From NCBI GenBank assembly GCA_021018995.1, contig CM037587.1, forward strand, positions 3,288,866 to 3,352,865: 64,000 nt of DNA. Reading direction: 5' to 3'. The position numbers were made by a program, and so were the translations under genes. Shown piece by piece: positions 11,127 to 21,121 of the stretch. Source of the stretch: Chloranthus sessilifolius. Lineage: Eukaryota; Streptophyta; Magnoliopsida; Chloranthales; Chloranthaceae. The notes beneath the pieces were generated by a model. That model made no database searches, was not told where the DNA came from, and saw only the letters and a list, made by a program, of their open reading frames with translations. Every line of letters starts with the position of its first letter. Positions within the stretch are counted from its first letter, which is position 1.

Positions 11127-12592
11127 ATCTTTGCTAGTTACCTGAAGGAGATAAGCCTGTAGGCTGTAAATGGGTATATAAAACTAAACAATACTCCAAA
11201 GGTAATGTAGAAAGATATAAGGCCCGATTCGTCACTAAAGGGTTCACTCAAATGAAGGAATAGATTATAAAGAGATATTTTCTCCTGTCTCTATAAAGGA
11301 ATCCTTCCAGATAGTCATGACATTAGTAGCTCATTTTAACTTAGAATTACATCAAATAGATGTAAAAACTGATTTTATGAATGGTAACTTGCATGAAAAT
11401 GTCTTTATGACGCAACCTGAAAGTTTTCAGGTTGAGAGGGAGAGTCATGTAGTTTGTAGACTCAAAAGGTCTATATATGATTTAAAGCAAGCATCTCGAC
11501 AATGATACTTAAAATTTGACGAAGTCATTTTAAATTTTGATTTTAAAGAAAATATTATAGATCAATGCATATCTTAAAATTAGTGGGAGCAAATTTATCA
11601 TTCTTGTTTTATATATTGATGATATATTATTTGCGAGTAGTAATTTGAACATGTTACATGAGACAAAAAACTTTTTATTAAAGAGTTTTGATATGAAAGA
11701 TCTTGGTGGAGCATCTTATGTGATAGGAATTGAGATTCACCGAGATAGAGTTTGTGACATATTGAGATTGTCTCAAAGAGCTTATATTGACAAAGTTCTC
11801 AAAATATTTAACATGCATAATTGCTCAGCTATTGTTGCCCATATACTTAAGGGTGACAAATTTAGTCTACTTCAAAGTCTCATGGCTGATTTGGAGAGAA
11901 AGCATATGGCGACAATTCCCCATGCATCGACAGTTGGAAGTCTCATATATGCACAAGTCTGTACTCATCCAGACATAGTGTATATAGTTGGCATGCTTGG
12001 TAGGTATCAATATAATCCTGATTTGGATAATTTGAAAGCAGCTAAAAAGATTTTTCTCTATTTACAGAGGACAAAAGGGTACATGCTGACGTACAAAAGG
12101 TTGAATAATCTTGAAGTTATTAGTTATTCAGACGCCGACTATGTTGGGTGTCAAGACACCCGTAGGTCCACATCAGGTTATATATTTATACTTGCAGGTG
12201 GACCTGTATCTTGGAAGAGTATTAAGCAAACGCTGACAACTTCGTCTACTATGAAAGCATAATTTGTTATATTTTTTGAGGCAACATGTGAGACGTTATG
12301 GTTGAAAATTTTTATCTCAGGGCTTCAAATTATTGATAGTATTTCAAGGCCATTGAGAATCTTATGTGACAATTCCGCTGTAATAGCTATCTCCAATAAC
12401 AACAAGACTAGTGAAGGTTTCAAATATATTGATATTAAATATCTTGTTGTAAGAGAGAAAGTTTAAAATCAAATTGTATCTGTTGAAAAGATCAGTACAA
12501 CACTCATGTTGACTGACCCTCTCACTAAAGGCTTACTTCCCAAGCTCTCTTTCGGAGCACGTTGCGTGCATGGGATTAAAGAAAAATTTTAA
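11127..12592 (+). pseudogene. Copia reverse transcriptase and RNase H relic
   Basis: Reverse transcriptase blocks in order: VGCKWVYKTK (about 11157), KARFVTKGFTQ (about 11221), LHQIDVKTDFMNGNL (about 11348), CRLKRSIYDLKQ (about 11456) and the catalytic YIDD at 11612-11623. Downstream are MKDLGGASYVIGIEI (about 11693), and the RNase H region YSDADYVGCQDTRRSTSGY (about 12127) through DPLTKGLLPKLSFG to a stop at 12592. The IDVKTDFMNG motif normally reads DVKTAFLNG. Stops near 11267, 11503, 11575 and 12260 and a frameshift after TQMKE inactivate it. Confidence 0.9.
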
Positions 12593-13007
12593 TAGCTTTT
12601 GAGAGTGGATATATAAGAGTGAATATATTTGGTTAAATTGATTCGAAAATAAAGATTATTTATTTATTTTTTCATTTTTATGCAAATAAAATTTTAGAAC
12701 ATATGGTGCCAATAGATGATAATAAAGTAGGACCAATAATAGATTGAGTTTATATGCAATCATCATTCAGTTTGTAAACTTGCAATCTATGCGAAATTAT
12801 ACTAGTTGGAATCCATGTTGGTGATGAATTCTAATATGGTAACTAATGAACGGTCATGTATCAATGACATGATGCATTGACTACATTGATTCCGTGTTAG
12901 TATTCTCACTGGACCGGACTAATTATAAAGACTTTGATTGAGATTGATTAGAACTTGTCATTCAAAGAAAGTTAGCGAACATTTGGTAATTGAAGTTTAT
13001 TGATATA

Positions 13008-13026
13008 GTGTGGCTAAGTGAGAAAC
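13008..13026 (+). promoter_or_regulatory. Polypurine tract region of the copia element
   Basis: The purine-rich stretch GGCTAAGTGAGAAAC ends exactly where the 3' LTR begins (13027). This is the expected plus-strand primer position, although the tract is interrupted by pyrimidines. Confidence 0.5.
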
Positions 13027-13509
13027 TGTTAGAAATTTTTATTTTAGTGGCTGTCACTATGGTAAACCCGTTGACCGGCGAATGATGTAAGATCAATCTT
13101 GAGATGCGTAGTTGCTAATTCGGTGAATTTAAAAAGAATAAGCAACTAATAATTAAGTTTTTTAGTTGAGGTGTATGATTGTGATTTCCAATCACAATAT
13201 AATTAGTAACTCAAATCCTTAATGAGAAATGATTCTTTGGTTATGAATATAAGGGGTGCTTGGTCCTAACGATTGCTCGACACAATTCAATTCTCCCTAT
13301 TAGCAAAAACATTTCTATTGTGCTAGGAGATATTGAGAGCGCAGAGATTGTTGAAGATCGGCAACCCACCTTTAATGGCTCACACTCAAGGTGCGCACAT
13401 ATATTTTAATTTAATAAATTGTTAATTTATTATTTGTTATTAATCATGCGCCTAGATCCTAGGGCATATTTTTGGATAGTCGGATCGATAGATCCATATA
13501 GATCCATCA
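13027..13509 (+). repeat. 3' LTR of the copia element
   Basis: Starts TGTTAGAAA, ends ATCCATCA, and is followed by the target duplication ACTGA. It is collinear with the 5' LTR. Confidence 0.95.
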
Positions 13510-13514
13510 ACTGA

Positions 13515-14737
13515 CTCTTCTGCCCATCACTTACACACCAAAATGGTGTTTAAATGATATTAGACCATCAAGGGCTTAAGGTGTAGGTGATCTAAACCAT
13601 CAAAATGATTTTTGAAGGATATTTAAACCATCGGATCTGTGGACTATTATATCAACCATTATAGGAAGATTTAAGTCATTTGATTTGTGGATGTGAACCA
13701 TCCGATTTCAATGTTCAATTTTAATGGGCCTAAAAATGGTATCGTAGAGAGATTTAAGCCATTTGATTTATGAATGTGAACCATCCGATTTCAATTTTCA
13801 ATTTTAATGGGCCTAAAAAAGGTATTGCAGAGAGATTTAAGTCCTCTGATTTGTGGACTTTAATGTCAACCTTTATTTTCAGTTTTAATGACTGATATTA
13901 AAGATCATCAATCAATTTTAATGACTGATATCGCCGATATGTATTGGTATCGGCCGATATTTGATATCTAGTGGCGCCTTTAGAGGCATCCTTGTTAAAA
14001 TTTTCATAATAAGACTTAGGCTAGGAGAGTCGGGACCTTTTAGTATTGACCATCTGATTAAGATTGGTATGATCAATGCAAAATTGTACCAACTTGACTG
14101 CCCGGCCGGGAGTCACGGTGTCCAAAAGTTTAACCATTTTCTTGTGGATCCCATCCTTAATTAATGGTGAAGGCACTCCTCAATCATAATCATATGGAAG
14201 AGTTTGTATTTCATGTTTGTCACTTGCATAAAATTAAATATTAACTATTAAACCCTAGCTAGCAAAGGAGATCTCATTTCATGTTTAGCACACACAAAAT
14301 TACCGTGTGCATGTATCCGACAAGGACCCGACTCTCCTAAGTCATGACCGTCATTAAACACCAAATTGGTGTTTAAGTGATCTTCCGTCATCAATGGTTT
14401 AAGTTGTGGGTGATCAGTACTGCCAAAATGATAGATCATAAATTAAAGTAACTAAAAATGGTCATTACAAAAATAATGTGTTTTAGTGGTACTTGCTGTT
14501 AAGACAATTTTTTATAGCAACAAGACTAATAGCGACAATTTTTGGTAGCGACAAAACTAATAGCAGCAGTTTTTTGTTAAAAAAATTGCACAAAAAACTA
14601 CTGCTAATAGTCTTATTTTTTTGTAGTGAGTATTTTAGGGATATGTAAACTATCCGATCTACTAATTATAATATCAACCATTGTTTTTAATTTTAGTGGC
14701 TTATGTTAAAATTTATCAATCAAATGGTTCACATTCA
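13515..14737. repeat. Interspersed non-coding repeats
   Basis: Between 13640 and 13870 an ~84-bp unit (GAACCATCCGATTTCAA...TAATGGGCCTAAAAA) is tandemly repeated, at about 13694 and 13778 with a partial unit before. 13925-13970 is a GATAC/CGGCCGATA remnant. 13538 and 14357 carry the palindromic AACACCAAATTGGTGTTT motif typical of one MITE family also seen at 25265 and 27428. No gene is seen. Confidence 0.5.
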
Positions 14738-14745
14738 CTTATAGG

Positions 14746-15082
14746 CATAGTCACAAAAATCACCGAATTTTTGAAAACTTCACGCATAATTCGCGAAGTT
14801 AAGGTCCCTCGAATTATTCGCGATTTTTTTTTTTTTAATTCGCTTGATCACAAAAAATCGTGAATAATTCGTGAATTATTCCTAATTTTTCCAAAAAATT
14901 TGTGACTTATAAATTTTTAATATTTTTATAAAAATTTAGAGTTTTAAATTTTTTATTTTTTATTTTTTATTTTTCTCACTGATTGTTCCTCCAAATATTT
15001 CGCTGAATTTCCCCGAATTTGTCCAATTTTTTCAAATTTTAACCTCGTTGAATTATTGTCCAACCCTGATTTAGTAATTATG
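14746..15082. mobile_element. hAT-like MITE, 'CATAGTCAC' family, copy 1
   Basis: A 337-bp element with a CATAGTCAC end and a degraded inverse end (GTAATTATG), flanked by a perfect 8-bp target duplication CTTATAGG (14738-14745 and 15083-15090). An 8-bp duplication is characteristic of hAT transposons. The interior is rich in AATTCGCGA/TTATTCG. Related copies lie at 35195-35480, 38016-38335 and 53029-53324. Confidence 0.85.
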
Positions 15083-15090
15083 CTTATAGG

Positions 15091-15631
15091 CATGTTTCTT
15101 TAGTCTGAAGACATTTTCTAATTATAGATTATCACTTGAAAAATTTAAATTGATCACAGATATGGGTCATATGGCATAATGATAAATTGCACATCCACTT
15201 TTTGAGATGTGAGATAGATAAAATTAAAATATGCATTGTCTAATGATCTGAAGTCATTTGGTGTAAAATGTTGAGATGAAAAACGATCTCCGTTCATAGA
15301 TTCATACTCGCCAAACACTATCTAAAATTAATAATTGCAACCTTGCAAATCTCATACACCTTTTTAGATAGCTAAGGTAAGTGAAAAATGGGGGCAAGAC
15401 TCAAGAGGCTTTATCTAAGTAGCCTATACTTTAGGCTATCTAGGCTAGCTATTATAATTGTCTTACAATAGCTTAGTGGGACAACTGTCCCTTAACTCAA
15501 TACCTGGCTCCACCACTGTTTTCTATTCAACATTGCTCCACATAAGCTTGCTCCTCGGAAGATTGAATGATTTAAAAATTAATTGACTGTTGACCCTCAG
15601 GGCTAGGGCTTCAAAATGCGGAAAGAGGGCT
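15091..15631. other. No gene seen
   Basis: Intergenic sequence without credible coding or RNA signals. Parts (15100-15300) resemble the ATCATTTG/GGATGTGAACC MITE family. Confidence 0.35.
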
Positions 15632-15825
15632 GTGTTTTTTTTTTTTTTTTTTTAATCCGTACATATGCGGACCAGCTTGCACACACTACATCTAATCACA
15701 CGGGCCCTTGAACTAATAATCGGATAATACTTCAATGGTCTTGAGGGGACTCGAACTGGTGATCATTGGGGAAAAAATTCAAGACCTGAGCAACTGATCG
15801 AGGGCCTCAAAACCAAAAGTCTATT
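15632..15825 (-). mobile_element. tRNA-derived SINE (minus strand)
   Basis: Reading the minus strand, a box A-like ATCAGTTGCTCAGGTC is followed about 40 bases later by a box B-like CAGTTCGAGTCCCC, and the element ends in an A-tract (T-run at 15632-15651 on the plus strand). This is the architecture of a tRNA-derived SINE. No clear target duplication was found. Confidence 0.6.
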
Positions 15826-16189
15826 ATATGTTGGGTAGGATAAGGATTAACAAGTTAAAGATAGTAAGTCCCCGTCAAGCCCATGTATCTCAATATTTCT
15901 TTAAGATTGAATTTTCTTTTCCCCTATTCAAAGTTTCTTTTTTAATCTTCAAAAAAAATGAAAAAATAAAGCCTAACGACCCAACCTGCCTAAGTTAGGG
16001 CTGGGCATATATATCAAAGCTCACTTATGTCAAGGCCGGGCTAGGTTTTAGGGGGAACGGCTGTAACCCGACCTATTTACAACCTGCTAAACAAATTCGA
16101 GGAATGACAATGAGCAAAAATTTATAATTTGATGGGAGTTAAGTTAATGAGTGATCAACTAAGCCAATTGAATATTTTCAGTATAAAAA

Positions 16190-16381
16190 AACACAATAGT
16201 AAGTCGATAAGAATTTGACAATTGGTAATGTCTTGGATTTACTCTCCAATGGTCATAAGTTCGAGTCTTCTCAAAATCACTCGAGTATTACTTGGTCATT
16301 AGGTTCAGGGCCCTATAAAATTAGTCGAGATGCATGCAAATTGACCCAAACACCCACAAATATCAAAAAAAAAAAAAAAAA
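16190..16381 (+). mobile_element. tRNA-derived SINE
   Basis: A box A-like ACAATTGGTAATGTCTTGG (about 16219) and box B-like AAGTTCGAGTCTTCTC (about 16257) are followed by a body ending in an 18-base A-tract (16364-16381). The start is uncertain. RNA polymerase III promoter spacing fits. Confidence 0.6.
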
Positions 16382-16496
16382 ATCAACATTTGGCATGACT
16401 TACGTTCAAGAAATCGTCCGGAACAAATATAACAAGATGCTACATATAAGATAAGTGGCTTTTATATCTTATTATAGGGGTGTTCTATGCAACATC

Positions 16497-16500
<4 letters not shown>

Positions 16501-16550
<50 letters not shown>
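16501..16550. repeat. (TA)n microsatellite
   Basis: About 25 uninterrupted TA units. Confidence 0.95.
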
Positions 16551-16553
<3 letters not shown>

Positions 16554-16744
16554 TGGGATGCATGCGTTAGAGAAACAAATTTTAAAGAATGTTTATTGTT
16601 TTTCTTTTGGGTAGCATTATTTTGTAGCCTAAATTTTAAGATCTATTTTCGTAACGCGAGCTACAATAACTTAGGAGAATTGTCAGGTGACTCATAGTTT
16701 AAAAAAGAAAGGGTAGCTTTAATAGCGACTACCAAATCTTTCAT

Positions 16745-17615
16745 GCAGCGGCGTAATCAAGATTCTCATTTAGATTGGGTGCAAGATTAATTAGAGATAA
16801 ATTTTGTATAATAAATATAAATTTAATCTAATTTATATTATAAAATAAAAATTTCAAAAATACCAAAACACCCTAAAAACAAAGAAGTAGAAAAACAAAC
16901 ATTCATTAATATATAAATAAAATTGAAACCCATTATTCATAAATAAAAAATAAAAAAATCTTTGAAGATGGAGATCTTACCGACACGACAACGGTTGCCG
17001 GCGGGAGTGGGCGGCGGCGGCAGGAAGCAAGAGAGGGCGGCATTGGCAGCCTGAAAGGAGAGCGTTTCGGCCGGCGCCATTGGCGTTGAGTTCAAGTGGG
17101 CGAACTGGTAGAACCAAGAGGACAAAGAGATTAGAGAAGGTGTCACCAGGGTGTTTAGGGTTGGGTACTTGGGTTTTAGAGAGAGAAAATAGGGCGCGCG
17201 TCGAGGGTTTAGAGAGAGAGAACAGAGGCGTCGGCCGTCGGAGGTTTTTGAGAGAGGAAAGAGAGAAAGGAGGATTTTAGTCTTTTAGAGAGAGAATAAA
17301 GGGAGGGTGCAGGCTTAGAGAGAACAGAGGGAGGGTGCGAGTTTAGCGAGAGAACAGAGGGAGGCCGCGGGTTTAGAGAGAGTTTTAGTCTTTTAGAGAG
17401 AGAATAGAGGGAGGGCGTGCGGGTTTAGAGAGGGCGACGAGCGTTTTAGAGGGAGGGCGGGGGGGCTTAGAGAGTGCAACAACTTATGTTTTTTTGGGTT
17501 TAGAGTTTAGTAGCGAGGAGTTTAGTTTTATATTTTTTTTAAAATGATTTTTTTGGGTTTGAGTGTGAGCACTCGCCTGCACTCAGCTATATGTGGTTCC
17601 GCCTCGCCACTTCCA
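16745..17615. mobile_element. Possible non-autonomous transposon with captured exon
   Basis: The ends GCGTAATCAAGATTCTCATT and the complement of TGTGGTTCCGCCTCGCCAC share a diverged GCGGAACCA-type terminal sequence followed by a GTGCAAG/GTGCAGG block, as in a known style of plant MITE ends. Inside is a GC-rich, CT-rich leader and a short exon-like stretch (16982-17080) bounded by a good splice donor. Neither the family nor a target duplication could be confirmed. Confidence 0.35.
16982..17080 (-). pseudogene. Exon-like fragment of unknown gene
   Basis: From an ATG at 17080 the minus strand encodes MAPAETLSFQAANAALSC... with a proline run (PPPPTP), and is followed directly by a GTAAGATCT splice donor at about 16981. 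The upstream side (17090-17480) is CT-rich on this strand, like a 5' untranslated leader. GC content is far above its surroundings. No downstream exon is recognisable, so this is probably a fragment carried by a transposon or the remains of a gene. Function unknown. Confidence 0.35.
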
Positions 17616-18180
17616 TTTCACGTGCCACACGTGATTGCCATTATTGACGAACCAGCTTGACTTAGGTTTTCTATCGACAGTGTAAATTTACCTTTGATCA
17701 TAAAATCAACTGTGTAAATTCAACAATATAAAATTTTGCCATTATTGACGAACCAACTTGACCTATGTTTTTGATCGATTGGGCATATAAACTTGACCTG
17801 TTGAGTCGAGCAAGAGGCAACTACCTGACCTTCGGGCAAAGTCAGGTTGACCCGATGTTCTATATAAAATCAATGACTAAAGGGCTTTTTGTCATGTTGG
17901 GTCAGGTTGAATTTTCGGGTTGAGTGGGCTTATATTGTTGAGACTGATTGGGTCGGACATATGCCAATTTTTTTTCAAGCAAACACAATTTTTGCTTAAC
18001 TTAACCCAACCCGTTGACAGCGCTATACTTTATATAAGCACGGGTTCTTTCTTTGATCACTTCCACTAACCTTATGAGTTCCTCCATGGCAGGGTTTCTC
18101 CATTGATCACTCTGGTGCATCGCACAAGTTTCCTACTAGTCACTTAAAAGAAAGAATGACTCTTAATTGTTTAGGTAATA
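17616..18180. other. No gene seen
   Basis: Intergenic sequence with GGGTCAGGTTGA/ACCCGA-type short repeats at 17745-17960, as in several plant MITE families. No coding signal is seen. Confidence 0.35.
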
Positions 18181-18223
18181 GTTTAGTGTATCGAACCGAA
18201 CTGAAATCAATTTTCTCGGTTCA
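18181..18223. repeat. Left half of an interrupted CGGTTCGG repeat
   Basis: This sequence (ATCGAACCGAACTG...CTCGGTTCA) and 24706-24860 are the two halves of an older repeat, related to 26465-26815 and ending in AAGCTTGCATCCCT. They were split by the LTR at 18224-24705. The 5-bp GTTCA occurs on both sides. Confidence 0.6.
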
Positions 18224-18850
18224 TGTAACGACTCGAAATTTTTAGACTTTCTTTTATTGGTGTTAGATGGTATTTTGTACCTTGTTTGATGTTAACACTT
18301 CACATTAGAACCAACCTTATTTTAGAAAACTTATTTAAACTCTCTTTCTCATTCTATTCTTTTAAGAAAACCCTAGCCGTCCTTGTTCTCTTCTTCTTCT
18401 TAAAACTCTAGCCATCTCTTCCCCTTCTCTACTCACACTTTTTTTAAAAATTCTATTAAATTCTTCCATAAATCTTTGGTATTTTCTTGCACAAAGAACA
18501 TCGCGGGTTACTTCCGCCATTAAGATCGAGGAGGAAAAAGAAGGTGAAATCGTAGACGAGTCATCGCGTAGACGCCGCTCTCTATTACTCTAATCACCGT
18601 CGATCTGTCAATCACGCTTCAAGAGGTGGGTACCCACTAATCCATCTCGTCCTTCTCAGATCCCATCGCGTAGGATACGTTCGATCGCGTATTGATGAGT
18701 TATTTAAAATGAATCTAGATTTGTTGTATTATAAAATCGCTTTTAGGAGTAAAATAATGTTTAACCTTTATTTTATATTATTTTTATAAATTTTCGAATG
18801 TATTTTAGGTTTTATTTCGGAACCCTATTTCGTTTCGAATCTGCGACAGT

Positions 18851-19544
18851 CAATCGATTGAAATACACTTTTCAATCGATCGATTTTAAAATCGCAATAG
18901 AGAATGTTTTACTTCCTTATTTAATTCAATCGATTGATTCGTACAATTCAATCGATTGATTTGAGCAGTTTGATTTTAAAGAAAAGTTACTATAATTGCT
19001 TCTGACAACTTTAATGAAAGGATGTCTCAATCGATTGATTTTATAATTCAATTGATTGAGGTTGTTTTTATAATAGTTTCGTTTAATGAGTTTTTATAAT
19101 ATTCTGACACTGCTTTGTATCTTACTTCAAGGAAAATGATGTTTCAATCGATTGAACTTTTTTATTCAATCAATTGAGGTCCTTTGGTAGTAATATAATA
19201 TAATATTATATAATATATATATATATAATATTATATTAGTGTATGTAGTATATAAGTTGTTATAATAAAATAAGAACTTAGAGTCGTATTCTAATTTATT
19301 TTTCAATCGATTGAGTTCTACTACTCAATCGATTGACTTTGGATTGAACCGACTGTGGACACTTACTTAAATTCAATCGATTGAGTTCAACTTTTCAATC
19401 GATTGATTTTGAACCGAACTGATTATGTACACTTATTTAAATTCAATTGATTGAGTTACACTTTTCAATCGATTGATATTGAATTGAATCGACTATGCAC
19501 CTATTTTAATTCAATCGATTGAGTTACACTTTTTAATTGATTGA
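18851..19544. repeat. Palindrome array TCAATCGATTGA in LTR A
   Basis: About 16 copies of the 12-base palindrome TCAATCGATTGA or close variants occur in pairs. Within nearly every pair the start-to-start distance is 22 bp. The last four pairs (19303/19325, 19373/19395, 19443/19465, 19511/19533) form a 68-70-bp tandem unit. The array lies 630-1320 bp from the LTR start. Confidence 0.95.
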
Positions 19545-21121
19545 TTTATGTCCGAATAGACATCAAACAATATTATCAATATTATTTTCTCCTGTAACTC
19601 TAATTGCTCGACCAAAACTCAATACACTCTAATTTATCGATGTTTCGATCAATGGTTGTGATGCACTCCACTTTAAATTATATTGCCATCTTATTTGAGT
19701 ATTTAATTATAGTACACTACATATGTATCATTTTGTCGCTTCATCGCGACAACTTCGATAACACGAAGTGTTAGAAATTTGATACCTTGTGAGAATCGAA
19801 TTCTGACCTTTAAATTATCGAAATCACACTTATAACCATATTCTATAATTATATTGGTGTGTTATATAAATAAATATAAGTATAAATATAATCAAAATCT
19901 AAGTGTAAACTGTTCTGTACGTGTGATATTTTTGTGCTTCCCTCCTAATCAAGTTATATGAGTTAAGGATATATTAGATCATAGGTATGAGAGTGTATGA
20001 GATCATGTCTACGCTTGAGCGTGGTAATTCGTTGAGATGGTATCGAAGCGAGGAATATACCGTATTCATATGCCTTATAACTCATGATGGAATGGGACCA
20101 ATGACAAGTAGGGTGAGTGCGAATTCAGTATAACCTCGTATACGGTAGTATATACGGGGACTCGATCACCCCAAGTTCAAATATGATAGTATAAGTTATG
20201 AGTTAAGTTATGAGATTTGACCATAGGCCTTAGATGTGGTGAGGTCTTTTTTACGATCACGTAAAATTTAGAATATTGGCGTCCATATACGGATGCAACA
20301 ACTCTATGGTAGTATGAGATGTCACACGAAGTATATCCAGATTACTACGAAACCTTTTTCTTGGAAAGCGTGATTTAGGAAAATTACCCCACTATAGTTT
20401 GTCCTAAAATTAAGTGTAATAGTAAGATAAGATATGAGTATGAGATAAGATAAGATAAGTTATGATACGAGTACGATAATAAGACACCGCTGTGTAGGCC
20501 AATAAAAGATAAAAAACCTAAGTCTCTGTACGTGCCGTTCCTTGCGTAGCCACCGTAAGCGCAACAACGTTTCTCAGCCAAGACGGATCTCTAAGAGAGA
20601 TTATAAGTATGAGTATGTTTATGAGTTACTTTGGTCATTATGTCTCTCCATTAGCTGGATGGAGGAGTATGAGTATGATATAGAGGGTGCTATAATATGG
20701 TAGTATGATACTATGGTGACCCTCATATGAAAGCTCGAGTAGCAACTTTGGCACAGGTCGTTTAGGATTTTATGAGTATGTTAGTTATGCCCATGCGATG
20801 TACAGACGTATGTGCGAGAATGATAATAAGACAAGTATTATATATTATGAGATATGATAAGGTACGCTAGGATATGAGTGTCTAAATCATGGTCCTGCAT
20901 TTATGTTATGATATGAGTTATACGTTATGCACTTAGTTTTATCATGCTCTTTATGATTTTATTGTTATATTATGTTTATCACTCACTTGATGCACCCACA
21001 ATACACCTGAGTAGAATGGGGTGGATTGCTGGTGTATCCATTGAGTTTACGTGACTGAGGAAACTCATCTCACGATAATCTAAAAACTATACGTAATTAC
21101 GTTGGTGGAGTAGACGCCGAC

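Larger units (their letters stand above)
5506..13509 (+). mobile_element. Complete Ty1/copia LTR retrotransposon (inactive)
   Basis: A full element bounded by two LTRs (5506-5986, 13027-13509) with a perfect 5-bp target duplication ACTGA at 5501-5505 and 13510-13514. The order is LTR, primer site, a 2.5 kb leader, gag, protease, integrase, reverse transcriptase, RNase H, LTR; integrase before reverse transcriptase places it in Ty1/copia. Multiple stops and frameshifts disable it. Over the first ~115 bp the two LTRs differ at about 11% of positions by eye, so the insertion is old. The unusually long leader contains an older LTR fragment (6930-7880). Confidence 0.95.
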
